A stretch of 64,000 nucleotides of DNA. Origin: Pneumocystis sp. 'macacae' (taxonomy: Eukaryota > Ascomycota > Pneumocystomycetes > Pneumocystales > Pneumocystaceae). The stretch spans positions 275,501 through 339,500 of the forward strand of contig CM030730.1 in NCBI GenBank assembly GCA_018127085.1, written 5' to 3'. Shown one piece after another: positions 57,494 to 64,000 of this stretch (the first letter of the stretch is position 1; every line of letters starts with the position of its first letter). The notes below the pieces were generated by a model, which was not told the origin of the DNA, searched no databases, and saw only the letters and a program-made list of their open reading frames with translations. The position numbers and the translations under genes were made by a program.

Positions 57494-59901
57494 CTATTTA
57501 ATACTAGAAAGATAATTTGGGAATACTTTACAAGTACCAATACTTCCAACAACGCCCATACTCTTATGTGAATTTCTGGGAACTTCATAATTTGAATTAT
57601 TGGCCAAAGTTGTATCAGTAACATTTTGTTTAGGATTTGTTGTTCGAGATAATTGCTCCTTAACAGGGGGCACCCAATTTGGATTTATCCCTCTTTGACT
57701 TATGCTAGTAAAATGAGAACTAGTTGATTCGGCTGGAGATCTTAATCTAGAAGGAGATTCTTGTCTTCGAAGACAATTATTACCCTGATAATTTTGATGT
57801 ATACGACTATGATGATCATCTGAGGACTGTAAACGTTCTACATTATCCGAGGAACGACAATTAGCATTTTGATGACAAGGACGAGAAGCATAAGCATGAT
57901 TTTGCGATACATAACTATGTACTGCAAAATTATTTTCACATGGCTTATCAGAGACATATACTTTACAATTTGGAAAAGAATTAGGCTGTCCTTCAATAGA
58001 TTCATCAGAAAATGCATATCCATTTTGTGATAGTGGATAATTTTTCCATGATTGTCTTGGAGGAACATATTCATCGTATAAATTATTGAAATTATCACAA
58101 GACTTCCCTTTTTCAACTGAATCATACGGAAGTTTTGAATCGGCTTCAGATCTAATCCCATGACCAACATGAAATTTAGATGGAGGATACTGTACAGCTC
58201 TATGATTTAAACCTTGTCGAGAACGAGTTTGTGAAACTGAATATTCCCTTAAATGTTCTCTTGAATGTTCTCTTAAATGCCCATTTACATGTTCCCTTGA
58301 ATGCTCTTTTGAATGTCCATTTACATGTTCTCTTAGATGTTCCTTTTGAAATTCTCTAGGACACACTCTCAGAAAATCTCTTGAATGCTGCTTTGGACAT
58401 TCCCTTGGACGCTCTCTCAGACGTTCTCTTAAATATTCTCCCGAAAATTCCTTTGAAGGATCTCTTGGATCTCTTAGGGGTTCCTTCGAAACATCAACTG
58501 AACGTTCTCTTAGATAATGTCTCGGAATATCCGTTGAATGATATCTTAAATGATTTCTTGGACGATTCTTCAAGAGATCTCTTGAAGGATCTCTCGGCAT
58601 ATCTGCTGAATAATATCTCGAATGACTTCTTGGATCTCTTACATATTCCCTTGGGTCTCTTGAATATTCTCTCGGATCTCTTATGTGTTCTCTATGTTTT
58701 TTTGGATCTTTATAATGATATTTTAAATTTTCTTTTAAATGATCATTAGAAGAAGCCGTCTTCTCACATGAAACATTATCTTGTTTTAAATGGGAATTGC
58801 ATGGCCCATTATTATCTTTATGCTTATCTTTATTACTTATATTAGAACACTGACCCGCAAAATGTGAATCAGAATGAGACTCTAGATTACAATATGTAGG
58901 ATCTAAAAAATTCATAGAAGGCATCTTATAATGATCATCAAAATGAATGTTAATAGGAGGTAACTCCAGTTTCTTCAAATTAGATGTATAAGTTGCAGTA
59001 TCATTGTTAGGATGTTTTACAGGATCCAATTTAGATTTATCTTTATCAATACGTTCCCTTTCACTTTTAACATAAACACCCGGATGTCTAGGAGGATGAA
59101 AGTTCTTATATACAGAAGGCTTAGGGTATCTTTGAGAATGGCATGAAAATGCAGTCTTGATTTCTTCTGTCTGAGAAACAATAAGATGTTTTCGAGCAAG
59201 ATGAATAAGACCTAAAATTATAAATTAAACGAAAAATAATACATAATTAAAAAGCCGATTACCAAACACCAATGTATTTAAAATCAAAGCAGCAAGTACA
59301 CCCCAGCTGCCCCAATCCAAATGCGGAATAAAAAATAAGATATCAATAACAAAACTTAATAAAGATGAAATAATAGCAAAAAATGAAACAACAAGAATAA
59401 CAACCAAAAAAAATCTGCTTTTACTAGGTCCCTCTACATGTGCAATTAAAGAAAAAAAAAGTGTAACCATTGTCAACATAGCAGCTACTATATGCAAAAT
59501 AAGAATATTAGAAAGTTTTGAAATTTTATAAAATGAAAAATAGAAATCAGAGGTATATTTAGGCTTTAACGATATTGCAGCATCTATAATATGTTAATAA
59601 CACTGTAAAAATAGTAATCCAGGATTTTTGGAATAAGTAAAAATTATGCACACATCAATCACTCAAATTCCTCTAATATCGAAAACTCAATATTTCGTAA
59701 AATAAACATACCCAGACTATATCCCAATTGAATCGAACTACAAACTCCTTTCATAAAACAATATCCAAAAATACCAAAACGAAGGTCTGAAAGTGACCCA
59801 AGAGACACCAATCTTGTAACAGGAACAGAAAGACAACATAGTAATAACAATGTCGATGCTGGAATCAACAAAAATGTAGAAAACGTAATTGCCCGAGACA
59901 T
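57494..59901 (-). CDS. palI: PalI/Rim9 pH-response membrane protein
   Basis: PalI/Rim9 is a four-helix membrane protein that helps the PalH/Rim21 sensor of the alkaline pH (Pal/Rim) pathway. Exon 1 (59901..59712) is MSRAITFSTFLLIPASTLLL, CLSVPVTRLVSLG and FGIFGYCFMKGVCSSIQLGY. After a 128-nt intron (59711..59584) come the remaining three hydrophobic helices (HIVAAMLTMVTLFFSLIAHV, FLVVILVVSFFAIISSLLSF, GSWGVLAALILNTLVFG). The cytoplasmic tail of about 500 residues is polar, with a long Arg/Asp/Glu/His-rich repeat zone (RDPRE, REHLREH units; 58200-58700). Such long tails are usual for filamentous PalI and absent from yeast Rim9. Confidence 0.87.
58230..58700 (-). repeat. Degenerate RDPRE/REHSREH coding repeat in PalI
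   Basis: Imperfect 12-18-nt units encode SRDPREY, VRDPRSH, LRERLRERPRE, EHSREHVNGHLREH. DNA units share TTCTCTTGAATG and TCTCTTGGATCT on the plus strand, hinting at slippage growth. The plus-strand open frame here is an antisense shadow. Confidence 0.75.
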
Positions 59902-61257
59902 TTCACTTCAATTGCCAAAAATTCACCAGAATTCTTACTCATTTATAAAAATACGCATTGATGCTCCAAAAACAGGCTTATTATTTGCCTAAAAGTCTAA
60001 AAACATCTACTTAAAATCTCATCGTATTGATAATCGCAAACATCAACAAAATCGTTATCATTTTCCTTATATTAGGGTCTAACCCTACTTAGTTAACCTA
60101 AAGATATCAACTTTTACCTAAAACCTTATTAAACTGTAATTAAACCCAAATACATATTTTACAACATAAAGAAGATAAAAAATACTTAATTATAATACAG
60201 TTTTTTCAAGCTATAGCTTAATTGTAGTTACTTCTCTATCAAAATATATTATTGAAGCATCGTTTTTCCGTTTTTTTTTGTTTTTACAGTAAAATCCAAA
60301 AAATACTGAAATAAATAACCTATTCAAACGCTAATAAATATATAATCATATTAAGACTTCAAATTATGCTTATTTTGTTTATGGATTTATGACTACTTAC
60401 TATTTTGTTATTTATCCTTGTGCCAAAAAATAACTAACTTAAAATACCAAACTATCGATAAAACTAATTTTAACACAAAATAGCCAATAAATAAACAGGC
60501 ACTGCCTATAAAACCTTTGCTAAAGAGGAACAAAGGAAAACAAGGCAAAAAGTATTTACCAGGATTAAGTGCATAAAATTAAAATGGAATTTTTTTTTGG
60601 ATTTTTAAAATATATTTTTACTTTGAAAATACTAGGAATAAATAGTTTAAAACGAGGGATCCATCTTAAAACTATTATCAAGGAATAAAAAAAAGAAAAA
60701 AATATTTATAATAATTATAAAATGTTTAAGGGGGGTTTAAGAAACCATGTGGGAAATTATAGCAAAAAATAAATATAGAAATAAATTTTCGTTATTAAAA
60801 AAGAAGTATTTTCTACACAAAAACATATAACTAAAAGTTTAACACTCATATGACTGTGATATACCCAGCATATAGTAAATATGTATGTGAAATATAAAAA
60901 GAATATACAAAATATAGATATTATATATCTTTTATTGATTAGAACATTGTAATATTGAGTAAACAATAAGTTAATATTAAAATATATACACAAAAACTAA
61001 CTGGTATCAAGGAGTTATATTAAGTAAAGCGATTATAATAAGCGAGAAATAATCATTATATATATAAAACAAACAGAAATATATTATATTTTTATAAAGT
61101 ATTTTAAATAACATAACAGACAGCTTCAGACATATAGCATTTTAGACAGATCTAACATTATTTGTAGAATATTTTTACATATACATTATATTACCGATTA
61201 AGTAATACAGGTTGAAGTTAATTTCTGTGCAATAAAAGTCAAAAATAAAACAAAATA
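59902..61257. other. Divergent promoter region PalI / RhoGEF
   Basis: 1.36 kb AT-rich. AGGGTCTAACCCTAC near 60075-60089 is a telomere-like motif; a G run (GGGGGGTTT) is at 60731. No gene supported. Confidence 0.55.
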
Positions 61258-62654
61258 ATGGTAGCAGGACAAGAAAGAAAGCAAACACTTCTTCGGAAAG
61301 TAAAAAGTACATCTTTTTTCAGAAATCGCAGACAAGAACATACATTCAATATTTTATTAAAAACTATACCGCCTCTCATATCCAAAGAAAATGAATTATC
61401 AGAAAATTCATCTGAAGCGTTCCAAAATACATCGTATCAAAATAATGGAATACTAGAAAATCAAGCCTCTTATTCGAAATTTGATATTTATCGAGATATA
61501 TATGAACTTAATCAAAAATGTGTGCTTTACAACAGTTCTTTTAAAAAAACATTATTAAAATCAGACGAAATACAACAAATCGATGTTAAGAATTATACCA
61601 TAGATATATATGATAACTATAAAATAGAGAAAATACTTCATGAATTTGTAGAAACAGAAAAGTCATATGTACGTGGATTAGAGGAATTAATTGAAGTAAA
61701 AATACTAGCAAACTGGTATTTAGAATTTTTAATGATTTAAAATAGATATATATTAAAAAACCTTCTCCTGTTATATTACATAAAGAGTCACAAGTAGTTT
61801 TCGCAAATGTTCTTCCGGTTTTTATATTTCATAAACAATATATGCTTCCAGGAATAATAGAGGCAATTAAAAGTTTTAATCCAGCAGAAGTTTTAGCAGA
61901 AGAATTCCTTAAAAATAAGGATATTTTAAAAATTTATTCATGCTACGTTTCTGGATTTCAAGACAAAATTCATATTATTAGGCAATGGGAAAACTCTGAA
62001 AAAGGTAGAAAATATTTAAATGTTAGTTCATTTGCACTATATCGATTCTTTCTTACCAATATATAGTCGCGTCGTACGTTCAAATCACATAGTCAACTTA
62101 GTCTAATAAGCTATCTTCTCCTTCCTATTCAGAGAGTACCTCGTTATAAACTTCTACTTTCCAAATTATTGAAATATAAAGATTCTTCAATTATTCGCTC
62201 AGCTTTTAATCAAATTTGTTTTCTTGCATATAATATGAACGAAAGAAGACATCAAGAAGAAGGTTCTCGTCGACTTTTTCAACTTCAAGAAAACTTATGC
62301 TATTCTGACATTAATATCATAGAACCATGGAGAAGATTAATTAAAGAATCGAAAATGCATTATCTTTTAACAACACGAGCATCTTTCTTTTATGACCATT
62401 TACCACTTATTTTGGATAGGGAAGTTTCTGTTGTTTTATGTAATGATATTTTAATCATTTTCAATTATACTTGTACTTCTATCATAAAAATTATAAATGT
62501 AAAAGAATTGCAGATTACACACGCATGGGAAAGACCAAATATAGGTTTACGTTTTATTTTCTGGGAATTAGAAGAAATTTGGCACTTTGATGCTATAAAA
62601 GGTGATGCGGATGAATGGGTTAATATAATAAACAAAATCCATACTGATTCATAA
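61258..62654 (+). CDS. RhoGEF (Dbl-homology/PH domain protein)
   Basis: Exons 61258..61695, 61746..62021 and 62067..62654 give 433 residues. The DH domain starts at KILHEFVETEKSYVRGLEEL and continues through IYIKKPSPVILHKESQVVFA, NVLPVFIFHKQYMLP, and the signature helix SLISYLLLPIQRVPRYKLLL (CR3). The last 130 residues form a PH-like region: RLFQLQENLC, DREVSVVLCNDILIIF and WHFDAIKGDADEWVNIINKI. The N-terminal 130 residues are basic and disordered. It should activate a Rho/Cdc42-type GTPase; which one cannot be told. It is smaller than most fungal RhoGEFs, with no SH3, CH or PB1 domain. Confidence 0.85.
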
Positions 62655-63042
62655 ACAATCACTAGATACTAAAACATTGTTTTTATTATAAATCACTTTT
62701 ATAAATCTTCAAATTCCACTCCAAACTGATAGTAATAACCTTCATTTATATACATATAACAAAACATTTTAGCGTTATGAATGCTAATTTTTGGGAAATA
62801 TAATATTATTTTATATAGTTTTAAAATGTAAATTCAATATTTTTGTTTATACATTTTTATAAACCTATCAAAAAACCTCAATATTTTTAGAACATAATTG
62901 CTTTTAAATGGAAAACCAATCATGCTTGAATTTTAGATCTAACATCTTCTAAACATATTTAATATTATAATTCTTCTGTTTCATATCTTTGCTTAGCACG
63001 ATCTTTAACCTTAAAAAATCAAAACAATTGAGAAAAACGTAA
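62655..63042. other. Convergent spacer RhoGEF / RBM5-10-like
   Basis: 388 AT-rich bases, probably both 3' ends. Nothing else seen. Confidence 0.6.
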
Positions 63043-64000
63043 TTAACTTACTGATCGAACATAAGCTGCATAGTCGCTTGGACGCGGATTCTCTCCTAAT
63101 TTTGCACCAACAGAACCAAGACCAACACCTTCTTGATACGCTTCTGCCTTAACTGGTTCAGCGATACCTTTACCTTCCAGTCCAAGACCCATTCCTTCAG
63201 TCCATCCCATTTTACCTAGAATGGCAGCACCCTTTCCTTTTGTTATATTTGCAGATTCTTCTGGTACATGGTGAGAAGCAGCAAAACTCTTTTTAGAACT
63301 ATATGATGGGATGTCAGGTTTCGAAGGCTGATTGAATGCAATACGACGCTCTTGTGCCCTATCTCTATAATTATTATCATTCAAATTATCTATTTCTGAT
63401 TCTCTCTTCATAGAGATCCGTTTCAAACGCTGTCTAGCAAGAGTTTTCGAATCTTCATTTTCTAAATTTTTCTGAAATATTAACAATAAAATATTCACAA
63501 TAACGAATTACCTTATGCAACTCTGACAATTTTTCATGTTGTTCTATTTCCTTCTCAGACTTAAATTGTCTCTGGCAAAGTAAACATGCCATAAGATTCA
63601 AATCAGAGAAACTTTCAACTTTTGTTTCATTTTCAAGGGCTTGACCTGTCCGTAATTCTTGCTGCTTAACTGCCCATTTTTGCAAATGAGGAGCCATCTA
63701 GAAATAATTAATCAGATCAAATTCTAATTAGTGTATATATACCTTTATTGAACTATTATCACATCTTTTCTTTGCTATAATAAATAAGCAAAAAACGAAA
63801 TCAAAATCAACTAAATACGTTTTTTTTGTTCAGATAATGAACTAGAAAAGTCAATCAATTAATTCGTTCTACAAAAATAAATACATACGACGCATCTCGT
63901 TTCGAGCCAACGGATACATCTTTCGAAAAAACAGGTGCTACATCATTTTAAGAAAAACAAATTAATAAAAATTAAATAAACCTTTCATACAAACAATAGA
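63043..64000 (-). CDS. RBM5/RBM10-like G-patch splicing regulator, 3' part (5' end outside window)
   Basis: The C-terminal part has a C2H2-like zinc finger (NLMACLLCQRQFKSEKEIEQ, HEKLSELHKNLE), a charged linker (RQRLKRISMKRESEIDN) and a G-patch (GAAILGKMGWTEGMGLGLEG, GIAEPVKAEAYQEGVGLG), in the order seen in RBM5/RBM10. Upstream small exons give LQKWAVKQQELRTGQALENE, KKRCDNSSIK and SKDVSVGSKRDAS, separated by about 45-nt introns at 63698..63741, 63780..63821 and 63847..63890. The frame continues past base 64000, where an RRM and OCRE domain would be expected. RBM5/10 proteins act in early spliceosome complexes and splice-site choice. Confidence 0.85.

Noticed and set aside
58381..58749. Plus-strand frame of 122 codons (Leu/Asp-rich) opposite PalI
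   Set aside because: Antisense shadow of the RDPRE/REH repeat; no start context, splice signals or family.

Overview
The window is nuclear DNA from a fungus, most likely an ascomycete of the Taphrinomycotina type and Pneumocystis-like in style. This is inferred from AT-rich sequence, about one gene per 2 kb, and almost every gene being cut by several tiny introns (usually 40-50 nt, GT...AG, with a CTAAT/CTAAC-like branch site just before the acceptor). The gene set mixes families missing from budding yeast (cactin, Y14, BuGZ, Saf4, RBM5/10-like) with ascomycete regulators (Con7, PalI, an Msn2-like factor). No tRNA, rRNA, transposon, CRISPR array or virus-like sequence was recognised. All exon joins were made by eye from splice motifs plus family similarity recalled from memory.

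Layout. 1-12.8 kb: 3' part of cactin (+), a forkhead factor (+), BuGZ (-), Y14 (-), RPL34 (+), MEX67 (+). 14-20 kb: dolichol kinase SEC59 (+) overlapping tail-to-tail with RIB7 (-), then DPH6 (-). 20-32.6 kb: BUD13 (+), an Msn2-like zinc-finger factor (+), CCP1 (+), a Tps3/Tsl1-like trehalose synthase subunit (+), an Mks1-like regulator (+). 33-40 kb: Saf4 (-), an anomalous GC-rich island holding Con7 (+), DBP2 (-). 40-50 kb: RAD9 (+), a PPR protein (-), ISA2 (+), RPL7 (-) with an intronic C/D snoRNA, a TMEM242-like protein (-), YAE1 (+). 50-64 kb: septin-like GTPase (-), CAB2 (-), acetyl-CoA transporter (-), RPS4 (+), PalI/Rim9 (-), RhoGEF (+), and the 3' part of an RBM5/10-like G-patch gene (-) that leaves the window.

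Functional themes. Spliceosome and mRNP genes are over-represented (cactin, Y14, BUD13, Saf4, RBM5/10-like, MEX67, DBP2), which suits an intron-dense genome. Translation is represented by RPL34, RPL7 with its rRNA-methylation guide, RPS4, DPH6 and YAE1. Four regulator genes (forkhead, Msn2-like, Mks1-like, Con7) have unusually long, GC-elevated upstream regions.

Main highlights: (1) a C/D snoRNA inside RPL7 intron 1 whose antisense element matches the conserved CCCGAAAGATGGT stretch of large-subunit rRNA; (2) a 345-nt intron in DBP2 at the place where yeasts keep an autoregulatory intron; (3) a GC-rich, G-quadruplex-prone Con7 island carrying telomere-like tracts, including one inside its intron; (4) coding micro-exons of 11-20 nt and two GC-AG introns; (5) telomere-like boxes 100-210 nt upstream of all three ribosomal protein genes.
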